Origin: Pararheinheimera marina
GTDB taxonomy: Bacteria > Pseudomonadota > Gammaproteobacteria > Enterobacterales > Alteromonadaceae
Assembly (NCBI RefSeq): GCF_042654345.1
Contig: NZ_JBHSGB010000005.1
Coordinates: forward strand, 248,001-312,000
Direction of reading: 5' to 3'
Length of the DNA: 64,000 nucleotides
The notes under the pieces were generated by a model. That model did no database searches and was not told the DNA's origin. It saw only the letters and a program-made list of their open reading frames with translations. Shown one piece after another: positions 6,644-15,817 of the stretch. The position numbers and the translations under genes are program-made. Position 1 is the stretch's first letter; each line of letters starts with the position of its first letter.

Positions 6644-9340
6644 TCAGACTAAGGCCAGGCGTAGTTGCTGCACCAGCCCCAGCTCTTCTGCTGTTGGCAT
6701 CCCTAAGCTGAGCCAACGCAACAGCAGCGCCTGGGCAGATAACTCCTGAGCCTGATTGTGTTTTTCAGACAACAGCATTAACTGCACCTGAGCGCGCTCT
6801 GACTCTGAACAGGCAGGTGTTTTGCCCTGCACCACTGCAATAGCCCAGGTCAGTTGGGCACGGCTGAACACCGACTCTCGTGTCTTGGTTAATTGCTCCC
6901 GGTACAGTGCAGGTAACAATTCAGCCTGTTGCTGTTCCAGGGCGCTTAGCAGCTGTTCCAGTCCGGCATTGGCCTGCTGGTTCTGTAACTGCTCAAGACG
7001 TAGCACAATGGCCTGACGTAGCTGATGTTTTTTACTGGCCGTTTCTGACTTCGCTGGCGCATTGACCGCTGACAGCTGAGTCAGCAACTGCTGGAGTTGC
7101 GCTGTGGTCTGCTCGGTTTGCCACAGGGCTTCCAGTTCAGCAATTTGCTGATCTGCAAGTTCCAGTTCCTGCAATGCCTGCTGAGCCCGAACTTCCCGCT
7201 CTGCCGTCAATGCCGCAAAAATTTTGTCGCATTCAGCACGAAACTCCTGCCACAACGACTGATCCGCTTTTCCGGCAAAGCCTTGTGTTTTCCACTGCTG
7301 TTGTAAGGCTTTCACCAGTGAAACCGCCTGACCTGAACCAAGTTCCAGCGCCGCTTTGGCTTGAAGGATCAGTGCTTTTTTCGCATCTGCATTGGCCTGT
7401 TGCCAGTGACTTAGCCGCTGCTTTAACTCAGCACTTATTTCTTTATAGTCGGCTGACAACGTTTTATGCACAGCAGCATCGACAGGCCCCACTGAGCGCC
7501 ATTGCTGTTGCAGTTTAGCCAGCTGAGTATCCAGTTCTTTACCTGCCGGCAGTTCCAGCAAGCCCTTAAGCTGCGCCAACAGTTGCTGTTTCAGTGCTGC
7601 ATTAGCGGTTCGCTCTTCATCCAGCTTAGCGAAATATTCACGGCAGGGTGCAAAGGCCTGTTCACAGGCCAGGTTGAACGCTTGGTTCAGCCCTTCTTCC
7701 AGCCCGGCATCGGCTTTACCCAGGCTCAACCAGTTGGCTCTGGACTGTTTCACCAAAGCCGCACGCTGCGTAACATCTGTTGCTGGTTCTGCAGCCAACT
7801 GCTGCATCTGAGCGACCAGTTCCTGCTTACGTGGCGTCGCAATATAACTTTGCAGCTCAGTCAGCTCAGCAATCACCGCCCTGGCCTGCTGCAGATCTTT
7901 CTCCAGCAAGGCTTGCATGGGTGTCGGCCATTGTTGGTAGCTCTGCTCTATGCCTTTGAGTAAGCCAAACAGCACATTAAACCGACCGGCGCTGTGCAAG
8001 CGTCTGAACTCCGCCAGTTTGGCTTTCAGCTGCTTCTGCTCGCGTTCCAGATTGGCAGCAAAGTCCTGCATCGGTTGCTGCCACTGACTCAGTAATTGCT
8101 GCTGTGCCCGCTGTAAATGGTCTGGCAGCAAGGCCCCTAAGGAATAGGCAGCCTGTTTCCATTGCTTTTGCCACAGCTGGTAGCTTGCACGGTGCTGCAG
8201 GTACTGTTCAACATCTGCCGGAACTGCAGTGGCAGACCACTCGGCAATCAATCGGGTCAGCAGCGCCAGCTGCTCCGCCTGATGCGGCAGTTGCTGCAGC
8301 TGTTTACTGAGCTGCTGCAGTTGGCTGTTTAGTTCAGCACTTGCGGCTGAAGATAAGCCCAGGCTGCTTAGTCGTGCTGAAAATGCCTGCAGCGACGGTG
8401 ACAACTCCATCGCCTGTGTCAATTCACCTTGTTGCAACAGTGACTGCACCTGCAAACGAATTTGTTGCAATTCAGCGGACAATTCGGCTTGCAGTGTTTG
8501 TTGCGCTTGGTGCGCAGCCAGAGCGGCCTGCTGTTCAGCCTGTTGAGCCAACATCGGCTTCCAGCTTTGCTCAGTCTGGTGCTTAATTTTCTGGAATTTG
8601 TCAGTCAGCTCAACAGCGTCCGGTAATAACGCGAGATCACTGCTGCACTCTTGCCATTCGCGCTCGAACTGCGCCCATTTCTGCTGCATCTGCTCAAGCG
8701 AACCTTTTTCGCGCACACTGTTCAGCTTGGCCAGTACCAGGTTCACCTGCTTACGCAACAAAATAGGTTTTTCCCGTGCCTGCGCTTCGTGCTGCAATTG
8801 CAGTTTCAGCTCGCTCGCCAGAGGTTCTGTCAGCTGACGGCTGAGTTTCTCCAACAGTTTCGGCTCGTCGACCTGCTGGAGCAAACTGCGCTTTTGCTCG
8901 AGGCTCAGTAAATTCTGCTGCAGGTTCAGCGCAATCAGCTCGGATTTATTCAGCCGTTGCAACACAAAGAAACGTAAATCAGCATCAGGTTCAGACAACG
9001 CCAGTTTTTCCAGTACAGAACTGCGGTGGCATTGTTCAACAAATTGGTGTTTTAAATGGCCAGATATCCGATTATCCAGCACCATCTGGATCAGTTGTTG
9101 CTCGGCGTATTGCTTAAGACGCTCAGCGTTATCCTGCTTACTCGCCTGCCACCACAAGGAAAACTCATTGAGTTTATCCAGTGCGGCCCGACGCACTGCT
9201 TCATGACCGTCGTTAAACGCCAGTTCATGCAGAATTTGCTTGTGTTCGTTTGTGACGGACAGTTCGGCGATTGCCTGTTGCCGCACCGCAGCATCCTTGT
9301 GCTGCCACTTCGGCGCGAACCAACGTTTAAATATCATCAT
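6644..9340 (-). CDS. DUF349-repeat protein, glutamine/leucine-rich
   Basis: Large cytosolic protein of unknown biochemical role, about 898 residues. The first 160 residues look HEAT-like (AVRRAALDKL, DLRFFVLQRL). The rest is mostly charged helix and coiled coil very rich in Gln, Leu and Ala, with repeated W-x7-8-FxxE/A-type DUF349 blocks such as QKWAQFEREWQEC and QWRSVGPVDAAVHK. No signal peptide or membrane helix. I prefer the ATG at 9340 (AGG seven bases upstream) over a TTG at 9355. It overlaps the end of the yeaC-like gene, implying coupling. Family members are common in gammaproteobacteria. Function not assigned. Confidence 0.85.
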   Translation of the reverse strand: MMIFKRWFAPKWQHKDAAVRQQAIAELSVTNEHKQILHELAFNDGHEAVRRAALDKLNEFSLWWQASKQDNAERLKQYAEQQLIQMVLDNRISGHLKHQFVEQCHRSSVLEKLALSEPDADLRFFVLQRLNKSELIALNLQQNLLSLEQKRSLLQQVDEPKLLEKLSRQLTEPLASELKLQLQHEAQAREKPILLRKQVNLVLAKLNSVREKGSLEQMQQKWAQFEREWQECSSDLALLPDAVELTDKFQKIKHQTEQSWKPMLAQQAEQQAALAAHQAQQTLQAELSAELQQIRLQVQSLLQQGELTQAMELSPSLQAFSARLSSLGLSSAASAELNSQLQQLSKQLQQLPHQAEQLALLTRLIAEWSATAVPADVEQYLQHRASYQLWQKQWKQAAYSLGALLPDHLQRAQQQLLSQWQQPMQDFAANLEREQKQLKAKLAEFRRLHSAGRFNVLFGLLKGIEQSYQQWPTPMQALLEKDLQQARAVIAELTELQSYIATPRKQELVAQMQQLAAEPATDVTQRAALVKQSRANWLSLGKADAGLEEGLNQAFNLACEQAFAPCREYFAKLDEERTANAALKQQLLAQLKGLLELPAGKELDTQLAKLQQQWRSVGPVDAAVHKTLSADYKEISAELKQRLSHWQQANADAKKALILQAKAALELGSGQAVSLVKALQQQWKTQGFAGKADQSLWQEFRAECDKIFAALTAEREVRAQQALQELELADQQIAELEALWQTEQTTAQLQQLLTQLSAVNAPAKSETASKKHQLRQAIVLRLEQLQNQQANAGLEQLLSALEQQQAELLPALYREQLTKTRESVFSRAQLTWAIAVVQGKTPACSESERAQVQLMLLSEKHNQAQELSAQALLLRWLSLGMPTAEELGLVQQLRLALV

Positions 9341-9605
9341 GCGTAAACCTGGCAATGGAATCTGGAGAAAGTTCTTTTTTCATCTGCGCTTTGGACTTCA
9401 CCACCATCTGGCCATCCGGACCTATGGTGTAAGGCTCATCCGACTTCAATACATAGGCCTGGTAGGCCATCACCAGCTGATGGGTCTGATCTTTTTGCGC
9501 CTCGGTAAGCGCAACCCCATCCGCCCAGCGCCCGGTGGCAATAGCATCGAGCAACGACTGGTAAGCGTCAGGTGAAAGTGAACTGACTATTGCTTTGAAA
9601 TCCAT
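9327..9605 (-). CDS. yeaC: YeaC-like DUF1315 family protein
   Basis: Small 92-residue cytosolic protein of unknown function. It aligns by eye with E. coli YeaC: a motif WADGVALTEAQKDQ followed by QLVMAYQA and GQMVVKSKAQMKKE. It is the middle gene of a three-gene minus-strand set (zinc ribbon, YeaC, DUF349) with 2-base spacing upstream and an overlap downstream, so the three are probably one transcript. Confidence 0.85.
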   Translation of the reverse strand: MDFKAIVSSLSPDAYQSLLDAIATGRWADGVALTEAQKDQTHQLVMAYQAYVLKSDEPYTIGPDGQMVVKSKAQMKKELSPDSIARFTHDDI

Positions 9606-9607
9606 AA

Positions 9608-9934
9608 TTAATTCTTACGTTTCAGATAAATAACCATCGCTCTTGCAGCGATATACCAGAGAAAACCAACAGCGATAGCCGCTTCACTGGCCAGCAGTTG
9701 CCAGCTTTCCGGCTCGGATTGCCAGAAATACAGCACGCAGAAACCAGCCAGAAACACCACTAACGCCAGCATTGACTGGTTAATGTAACTTTGCAGCCGG
9801 TCAATACGTTTACGGCTGTTGAGCTCGTCAATCCTGTCTGAGGTCATGCCCGTCAGAGATAGCTGACAATGCGGACACGACTGGCTTTTATCAGAAATTT
9901 TTTTACCACATTGTGGGCAGGCAATAATGGCCAT
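9608..9934 (-). CDS. Zinc-ribbon membrane protein
   Basis: A 108-residue protein of unknown function. The N-terminus forms a zinc ribbon with cysteine pairs C6-x2-C9 and C20-x2-C23. After a polar linker come two hydrophobic segments, roughly residues 53-70 and 79-97, ending in a basic tail (YLKRKN). The pattern suggests a small inner-membrane protein with a cytoplasmic zinc knuckle. Two bases separate it from the yeaC-like gene. No specific family name could be assigned. Confidence 0.75.
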   Translation of the reverse strand: MAIIACPQCGKKISDKSQSCPHCQLSLTGMTSDRIDELNSRKRIDRLQSYINQSMLALVVFLAGFCVLYFWQSEPESWQLLASEAAIAVGFLWYIAARAMVIYLKRKN

Positions 9935-9997
9935 GAATACCTTTCCATAGTTGAGTTGGCAGCACTATAAAGTAACAGGCAGACTTTGCAAACAGAG

Positions 9998-10022
9998 CTG
10001 GCCGTCCATCAAGGACGGCCAG
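9998..10022. terminator. Strong hairpin between carboxypeptidase and zinc-ribbon genes
   Basis: A perfect 10-bp stem (CTGGCCGTCC/GGACGGCCAG) with a 5-base loop lies 18 bases beyond the end of the carboxypeptidase gene. The T-run on the minus strand is poor (CTCTGTTT), so termination may be incomplete. Confidence 0.5.
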
Positions 10023-10039
10023 TCTGTTCTGGGGTGCTG

Positions 10040-11167
10040 TTAACGCAGTTGTTTGACGACGGCCAATACCGCTACCAGCGTATCGGCACCAAACTTCATG
10101 GAACGAACGTCCGACCACCCATAAGCCGCATCAGGCAAATTGGCATTGTCTTTAAATGGCATTTCAACTGTGTACGACAAACATTTAAATTGCTCTGCCA
10201 CCCAGGTAGACGCAATGGTCAGGTTAGCTTGGCCAGGTGCATCCAGTTCATAGCCAAATTCGGTCTGAAACTCCGGAGTGACCGCCAGCAGCGCCTGTTT
10301 GAAGCTTTGCTCCAGTTGTTGCATACGTGCATCGTACGAAGGCACGCCTTCAGCGCCAGCGACAAAATTGTATGGCAGGTTTTCATCGCCATGGATGTCC
10401 AGGAACATGTCGACGCCAATCTCCAGCATCTTCTGGCGCACCAGATAGACTTCCGGGCTTTGAGCCATTGACGGCGTCTGCCACTCGCGGTTCAGGTTAA
10501 CACCGGCCGCATTGGTACGCAGGTGACCACGGACTGAGCCGTCCGGGTTCATGTTTGGCACAATGTAGAACACCGCTTCTTCTAACAAGCGACGTGCGAC
10601 AGCATCGTCTTCATCCAACAGTCGGTCTAACAAGCCTTCGACAAACCACTCTGCCATACTTTCGCCTGGGTGTTGACGGGCGGTGATCCAAATCTTTTTC
10701 TTGGTAGCGGACGGCTCACCGACCACCAGCAAGGACATATCCCGTCCGTCCAGCGTCTCACCAAGCTCCAGTAACTGAGCTAAACCACTTGCTTGAGTCT
10801 GGTGCAACAAATCCATGTGGCGCTCATAGCTGTAGGGGGCAAAATAAGCGAAATAAACAGACTCAGCTTCCGGATAATGGGTAATGACCAGCTCGTCATT
10901 AATGTAGTGGGTGTCAACACGGAACCAATGCTCACGGTCATACGACGCCACAGCCTGGTAATCCTGCCAGCCACCCGGATAGGCAGACTCTTTCACGTTG
11001 GTAATACGAAGTGTGTGCGGCTCAGGACTGCTGGAATTCAGCCGAAAGTGAAACCACTGGTAAAAATCTGAGTTGTTGTCTTTACGGATGGCCAGCTGAA
11101 TGTCAGCGGGCGAATCTGCTTTAATGACATCGATATTGCCACTGTCAAAATTGCAGGTAATTTTCAT
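10040..11167 (-). CDS. M14-family zinc carboxypeptidase, cytosolic CCP-like
   Basis: Probable zinc metallo-carboxypeptidase of the M14 family, in the branch resembling eukaryotic cytosolic carboxypeptidases. An N-terminal beta-rich domain (about residues 1-120) precedes the catalytic domain. Zinc ligands appear as RQHPGES (H-x2-E) and, later, FLDIHGDE; the catalytic glutamate is likely in YTVEMPFK near the C-terminus. There is no signal peptide. The ATG at 11167 was chosen over an upstream GTG because AGGTGG lies 8 bases before it. About 375 residues, normal for bacterial members. Substrate unknown; removal of C-terminal residues from proteins or peptides is the usual role. Confidence 0.85.
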   Translation of the reverse strand: MKITCNFDSGNIDVIKADSPADIQLAIRKDNNSDFYQWFHFRLNSSSPEPHTLRITNVKESAYPGGWQDYQAVASYDREHWFRVDTHYINDELVITHYPEAESVYFAYFAPYSYERHMDLLHQTQASGLAQLLELGETLDGRDMSLLVVGEPSATKKKIWITARQHPGESMAEWFVEGLLDRLLDEDDAVARRLLEEAVFYIVPNMNPDGSVRGHLRTNAAGVNLNREWQTPSMAQSPEVYLVRQKMLEIGVDMFLDIHGDENLPYNFVAGAEGVPSYDARMQQLEQSFKQALLAVTPEFQTEFGYELDAPGQANLTIASTWVAEQFKCLSYTVEMPFKDNANLPDAAYGWSDVRSMKFGADTLVAVLAVVKQLR

Positions 11168-11292
11168 TGGAATGTCCACCTGGTTGTTAAATAGGCCTCT
11201 GCAGGCCAGAAGCTGCCTGAATCATACTCTTTTTGACCCGGGCTTTGTAGTGTTAGCTTAGGATGTCGCTGCATCACTCAGAAAGTTGCCGA

Positions 11293-11319
11293 TAAAAAAA
11301 GGCGCCTGATGCAGCGCCC
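11293..11319 (-). terminator. Terminator of the long GAPDH gene
   Basis: On the minus strand a GGCGC/GCGCC stem is followed by seven T residues, just after the stop codon. Confidence 0.8.
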
Positions 11320-11329
11320 TTCGAAGGTA

Positions 11330-12781
11330 TTATCTGTTGACCGGCAAGGTCGGATAATTAATGCCGGCCATTTCGTTCATCACCCGGATCACCTGGGTGC
11401 TGTAACCAAATTCGTTATCGTACCAAACGTACAAGACACAGCGGTCACCGTCGACTATGGTAGCTTGCGAATCAACGACCCCGGCGTAACGTGAACCGAC
11501 CAGGTCGCTGGAAACAATTTCCGTAGAGCTGGTGAAATCAATTTGGTCCTGTAATTCAGAGAACAACGAGGTTTTCTGCAAAAAGGCATTCAGCTCGTCC
11601 CTGCTGGTTTCTTTATGCAGGTTCAACGACAAAATCGCCATCGACACATTCGGTGTCGGCACCCGGATTGCGTTGCCCGTCAACTTGCCTTTTAATTCCG
11701 GCAGCGCTTTGGCGACCGCGCTGGCAGCACCTGTCGAGGTGATCACCATGTTCAGTGGTGCCGCACGGCCACGACGCTCGGCTTTGTGGTAGTTGTCGAT
11801 CAGGTTTTGATCGTTGGTGTACGAATGCACAGTTTCCACGTGACCGTTGCGGATGCCGTACTCGTCCTGCAACGCCTTTAATACTGGCGTAATGGCATTG
11901 GTGGTGCAGCTGGCGGCAGAAACAATATGGTCTTCTGCGCTGATCATCCGATGGTTGACACCGTACACCACGTTTTTTACATCGCCTTTGGCCGGTGCTG
12001 TTAACAGCACTTTGGCTGCGCCTTTGGCTTTGAAGTGAATCGATAATTCTTTGTCATCTTTCCAAATGCCGGTGTTATCGACCACCAGTGCGTTGTTGAT
12101 GCCGTATTGGGTGTAATCCACCAACTCAGGTGAATCGGCGTAAATCACTTTAATAAAGGTCCCGTTGGCCTTAATGCCGCCGTTTTCTTCGTCCACAGTG
12201 ATGCTGCCGTTAAATGGGCCATGAATGGAGTCACGACGCAATAAGCTGGCGCGTTTTTCCAGATCGCCCTTGCGACCACCCCGCACCACCACAGCGCGCA
12301 AGCGCAGCTTGCTGCTTGGGCCTGAGCGTTCCAGCATCAGACGGGCTAACAAACGACCGATACGACCGAAACCATAAAGCACCACGTCGACCGGTTTGAT
12401 TTCATCAGCATGGTTGAGAATATCGGTCAGTTCACGTTCAAGGTATTGTTGCAGGCTTACACCTTCAGCCGCGTTTTTGTACAGGTAGGCAAAGGCCAGC
12501 TTACCGATGTCGACCCGGGCCGGGGCTAAATTCATCTGGCTGATGGCTTCCAGTACAGGAAAACTTTCTCGTAACCGCAGCTTCGTGTGCTCAAAACGTT
12601 CGACCGTCTTGTGCGCTTTGATGATATCAATGGTGGTCGCATTGACCAGTGGGCGGCCGTAAACCACCACTTCAATACCTTTGTTCCGGTACAAACGGCC
12701 AATAATTGGCTGCATATTTTCGGCATATTCCTGGCGTTCCTGCCAGCTGCGTTGGTACTGTTCTTCGTGGGATAAGGTCAT
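11330..12781 (-). CDS. Glyceraldehyde-3-phosphate dehydrogenase, long N-extended form
   Basis: A 483-residue GAPDH. The NAD-binding Rossmann motif GFGRIG sits at residues 137-142, so about 130 extra residues precede the normal start. They are predicted helical and contain no motif I know. The catalytic Cys lies in AASCTTNAITPVLK, and the C-terminal WYDNEFGYSTQV signature is intact. This long form is known in Alteromonadales and Vibrionales as a second GAPDH. Its direction (glycolytic or gluconeogenic) is not evident. Monocistronic, divergent from the DUF2989 lipoprotein gene. The canonical gapA is at 22530. Confidence 0.88.
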   Translation of the reverse strand: MTLSHEEQYQRSWQERQEYAENMQPIIGRLYRNKGIEVVVYGRPLVNATTIDIIKAHKTVERFEHTKLRLRESFPVLEAISQMNLAPARVDIGKLAFAYLYKNAAEGVSLQQYLERELTDILNHADEIKPVDVVLYGFGRIGRLLARLMLERSGPSSKLRLRAVVVRGGRKGDLEKRASLLRRDSIHGPFNGSITVDEENGGIKANGTFIKVIYADSPELVDYTQYGINNALVVDNTGIWKDDKELSIHFKAKGAAKVLLTAPAKGDVKNVVYGVNHRMISAEDHIVSAASCTTNAITPVLKALQDEYGIRNGHVETVHSYTNDQNLIDNYHKAERRGRAAPLNMVITSTGAASAVAKALPELKGKLTGNAIRVPTPNVSMAILSLNLHKETSRDELNAFLQKTSLFSELQDQIDFTSSTEIVSSDLVGSRYAGVVDSQATIVDGDRCVLYVWYDNEFGYSTQVIRVMNEMAGINYPTLPVNR

Positions 12782-12948
12782 GTTTTTGCCTTTTACGTCA
12801 TCTAGGGTCAGAGGTAAGCCTGTGGTCGTGCGCCACTTGATGGCCGGCGCATTGTAATTTAAACCGTAACCCTACAACAACAATTACAAAAAGATTTTTT
12901 GTTTAAACTTCGTTATGCTAGCTACAGCTAATTTTTGCCGGATCCCTT

Positions 12949-13749
12949 ATGAAACTTTTACTCCCGCTGTCTTTGGTCATCGCGCTCAGCGCCTGCTCTG
13001 AAGCTGACTTAAATGTGCGCACTGTCTGTGAAAAAGACTCAGGGCTTTGCATTGATTTAAATGAAGATTCGCATTGCAACGTGCAGCGCCGCGATGTGAT
13101 CCTGAGTCGCTACGAAGAAAAACGTCTGCCATCGGACAATCACAAGTATTTATTGTTGAATGCCTTTGAAAAGTACTCGAAATGTATAGAGCTGGCCGCC
13201 GGCATTGAACACATCAAGCTGAAAGAAAAGACGACCTCACGTATGCAGGGTTATATTACGAGTATCAATGAAATCAAGCGCTTAAGTGATGAGACTGTGT
13301 CATCAGAAGACCCACGGCTGCTGTACTACCACTGGTCACGCAATAAAAGTGAAAGTCATCTGGAAAAGTTTTTATTGGCAGAACAACAAGGCCAGACCGA
13401 AACACCTGAGCTACAGCTGGCACTGGTCAGCTACTACAGCAAAAGAGATATCAATAAGAGCATTCGTTTACTGCACCATGCATTGGAACTTTATCCGGCC
13501 AATGCGGCTATTGACCCGGAGATCTATGCGTCTTTAGCCACCATCTATTACAAGAAAAGAAATTATGCAGCCTCCTACCACTGGGCTTATCTGGCACAGC
13601 AAAGTGGCGCCTTTAATGTCGAACTGCAGGAACTGAAAATTCAACTGGAACAAGCCAAACTGAATCACGAACAAATTCAGCAGCAGGCAGAACAGACCCT
13701 GCAGCAGTTACAACAGGGTCAGTACAAGGAAAGAGAGATTAAGGCTTAG
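12949..13749 (+). CDS. DUF2989-family lipoprotein with TPR-like repeats
   Basis: Predicted outer- or inner-membrane lipoprotein, 266 residues. A signal peptide ends in the lipobox LSAC (Cys16). The N-terminal part has four further cysteines (VCEKDSGLC, CNV, KC) that could form disulfides. The second half has TPR-like helical pairs (LYPANAAIDPEIYASLATIYYKKRNYAASYHWAYLA) and a Gln-rich C-terminal coiled coil. It resembles the DUF2989 family found in Shewanella relatives. Function unknown. The last 11 bases overlap the end of the convergent msrB gene. Confidence 0.8.
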   Translation: MKLLLPLSLVIALSACSEADLNVRTVCEKDSGLCIDLNEDSHCNVQRRDVILSRYEEKRLPSDNHKYLLLNAFEKYSKCIELAAGIEHIKLKEKTTSRMQGYITSINEIKRLSDETVSSEDPRLLYYHWSRNKSESHLEKFLLAEQQGQTETPELQLALVSYYSKRDINKSIRLLHHALELYPANAAIDPEIYASLATIYYKKRNYAASYHWAYLAQQSGAFNVELQELKIQLEQAKLNHEQIQQQAEQTLQQLQQGQYKEREIKA

Positions 13750-14122
13750 GCTCGAAGCTGAGCGACACAGAGTTTACGCAATAACGTTGGCCCGTTGGCG
13801 CCGGGCCATCGTCAAATACATGACCCAAATGGGCGTCACACTGGGCACAGAGAATTTCTGTTCTGTCCATACCATGCGTCAAATCCCGTTCATAACGTAC
13901 CCGCCCGGCAATGGCGTCGCTGAATGACGGCCAGCCGCATCCCGAATCAAACTTAGTTTCTGAACTGAATAACTCACTCTGGCAGCAAATGCAGAGATAG
14001 CTGCCGGTGCTTTTATTGTGCAACAAGGCGCCGGTAAACGGATATTCAGTGCCCTTTTGCCGGGTCACCCTGAACTGCTCAGCAGTCAGTTGCTGTTGCC
14101 ATTCCTGTTCAGTTTTTTTCAT
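13739..14122 (-). CDS. msrB: Peptide-methionine (R)-S-oxide reductase
   Basis: Reduces methionine-R-sulfoxide in proteins, a thioredoxin-linked repair enzyme. The 127-residue product has both zinc-binding cysteine pairs (CICC near residue 44 and CAQC near 93), the GCGWPSF motif, and the catalytic cysteine in RYCVNS near the C-terminus. No signal peptide, so cytosolic. Standalone, not fused to MsrA. It converges on and slightly overlaps the DUF2989 gene. Confidence 0.95.
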   Translation of the reverse strand: MKKTEQEWQQQLTAEQFRVTRQKGTEYPFTGALLHNKSTGSYLCICCQSELFSSETKFDSGCGWPSFSDAIAGRVRYERDLTHGMDRTEILCAQCDAHLGHVFDDGPAPTGQRYCVNSVSLSFEPKP

Positions 14123-14182
14123 GCGGACAACCCCTGTGTAATGATGAGTCAGGTATACCTGAGCCCGATAAAAACCACGATA

Positions 14183-14208
14183 AAAAAAGGCCCAACAGGG
14201 CCTTTTTT
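14183..14208. terminator. Bidirectional terminator after gndA
   Basis: A stem of GGCCC/GGGCC with loop AACA is extended by A-run/T-run arms. It lies 4 bases beyond the gndA stop and can also act on the plus strand. Confidence 0.85.
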
Positions 14209-14211
14209 CGG

Positions 14212-15741
14212 TTATTTTACTTTTTGCATTGGCCTGTCGCTATGACTCCAGTCAACGTGGAAAGTTTTTCCTTTGGCTTTGTCTGTGCGCTCAAAGGTAT
14301 GAGCACCAAAGTAATCCCGCTGACCTTGCAGCAAGTTTGCTGGCAAGACCGCCGTGCGGTAGGAATCGTAATAGCTAAGCGCTGAGCTTAGGGCAGCAAC
14401 AGGAATACCTGTCATGGTGGCTTCTGCTACGGCACGGCGCCAGTTGGACTGGTTTAACGAAATTTGTTTGGCAAAAAACGGGTCCAGTAACAGGTTAGCC
14501 AGATGATCATCACGCTCATAGGCTTGAGTAATGGACTGCAGGAAGACGGCTCGGATGATACAGCCAGCCCGCCAGATTTTTGCTATTTCTGCGAAATTCA
14601 GCTGCCAGCCGTGTTCAGCGGCAGCGGTTTTCATCAAGTCAAACCCTTGGGCATAGACACAGATTTTTGCGCAGTACAAAGCGTCATGCAGCTGTTTAAT
14701 CAACTGCTCTGCCGTTTGACTGGTGCAATGTTCACGAACCGGGCCTGCCAATAAGGTTGAGGCCAGCACACGCTGATCTTTTAAGGTGGAAATAGAACGG
14801 GCGTACACGGCTTCAGCAATAGTCGGTGCCGGACACCCCAGTTCCAGACTACTGACCGCTGTCCACAAACCAGTGCCTTTCTGACCGGCTTTATCCAGGA
14901 TCACGTCCACCAGTGGTAAACCGGTTTCCGAGTCTTTGGTCGCCAACACTTCGGCGCTGATTTCCATCAGGTAGCTGCCCAGTGGGCCTTTGCTCCAGTC
15001 TTTAAACACCGCACTGATCTGCTCTGCGCTCATACCCAGGGCGTCACGCATCACCTGGTACACTTCGCAGATCAATTGCATATCGGCGTATTCAATGCCG
15101 TTATGCACCATTTTGACATAGTGACCAGAACCACCAGGACCAATATAAGTCGCACAAGGTTCGCCTTCAGTCACCGGGTTGCCTGGCTCATAGCGTTCAA
15201 TAGCACGACCGGTGTCCGGGTCAACTTTAGCCGCAATGGCGCGCCAGACAGGTTCAATCCGGGTCCAGGCATAGGGGTCGCCGCTTGGCATTAAAGATGG
15301 ACCAAATCGGGCCCCTACTTCACCGCCGGATACTGCGGTGCTGAAGAAAATAAACTTGCCTTCAAAGTGTTTTTCCCGCCGCACCGTGTCAGTCCACAGG
15401 CTATTGCCTGTGTCGACAATAATGTCGTCCGCTTCAATACCCGCATCAATCAGTTTCAGACAAACGTCATCCACTGGTTTCCCTGCAGGTACAGACAACA
15501 CAATTAAATGCGGGGCTTTGAGTTTACTGAGTAATTCGGTATAAGAGCTGCAGGCCAGAACCCGTGCTGGCTGGCTGCCACGTTCGGCTTCATCCTGTGT
15601 CAGTACCCCTTCCAGTTTTTTATGGTCTAAATCAAAAGCTGCGACCTTGTAGCCATGGTCTGCCAGGTTCAGGATCAGGTTTTTCCCCATGACACCGGCA
15701 CCAACAAAACCGATATCGCATAACATGGAGCTCTCAGACAT
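14212..15741 (-). CDS. gndA: 6-phosphogluconate dehydrogenase, decarboxylating
   Basis: Oxidises 6-phosphogluconate to ribulose-5-phosphate and CO2 with NADP+, in the oxidative pentose phosphate pathway. The 509-residue protein has the N-terminal motif GFVGAGVMGKNL (residues about 11-22), catalytic-region GGSGHYVKMVHNGIEY containing the key lysine, and the C-terminal YERTD-type tail (HTFERTDK). Slightly longer than E. coli Gnd (468). Monocistronic with a clear TATAAT upstream. No HexR-type box was seen before it. Confidence 0.95.
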   Translation of the reverse strand: MSESSMLCDIGFVGAGVMGKNLILNLADHGYKVAAFDLDHKKLEGVLTQDEAERGSQPARVLACSSYTELLSKLKAPHLIVLSVPAGKPVDDVCLKLIDAGIEADDIIVDTGNSLWTDTVRREKHFEGKFIFFSTAVSGGEVGARFGPSLMPSGDPYAWTRIEPVWRAIAAKVDPDTGRAIERYEPGNPVTEGEPCATYIGPGGSGHYVKMVHNGIEYADMQLICEVYQVMRDALGMSAEQISAVFKDWSKGPLGSYLMEISAEVLATKDSETGLPLVDVILDKAGQKGTGLWTAVSSLELGCPAPTIAEAVYARSISTLKDQRVLASTLLAGPVREHCTSQTAEQLIKQLHDALYCAKICVYAQGFDLMKTAAAEHGWQLNFAEIAKIWRAGCIIRAVFLQSITQAYERDDHLANLLLDPFFAKQISLNQSNWRRAVAEATMTGIPVAALSSALSYYDSYRTAVLPANLLQGQRDYFGAHTFERTDKAKGKTFHVDWSHSDRPMQKVK

Positions 15742-15783
15742 TTGATTTTCCTTTTAAAATCAGGCACTGCAAAAGTGGCCGGC

Positions 15784-15789
15784 ATTATA
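15784..15789 (-). promoter_or_regulatory. Minus 10 element of gndA
   Basis: A perfect TATAAT on the minus strand about 43 bases upstream of the gndA ATG. The matching minus 35 region is weak (TTTCTT at 17-base spacing), so an activator may be needed. Confidence 0.5.
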
Positions 15790-15817
15790 CTGGAAAATGT
15801 GGGATAAAGAAAAAGCT

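Noticed and set aside
7502..7963. Long antisense frames inside the DUF349 gene
   Set aside because: The Gln/Leu-rich codon content (CAG/CTG) leaves stop-free frames on the opposite strand; none has start signals or known domains.
12853..12888. TGTAAT and ATTACA half-sites upstream of the long GAPDH as a HexR operator
   Set aside because: The halves face correctly but are separated by 24 bases instead of 3, so HexR would not bind them as one palindrome.
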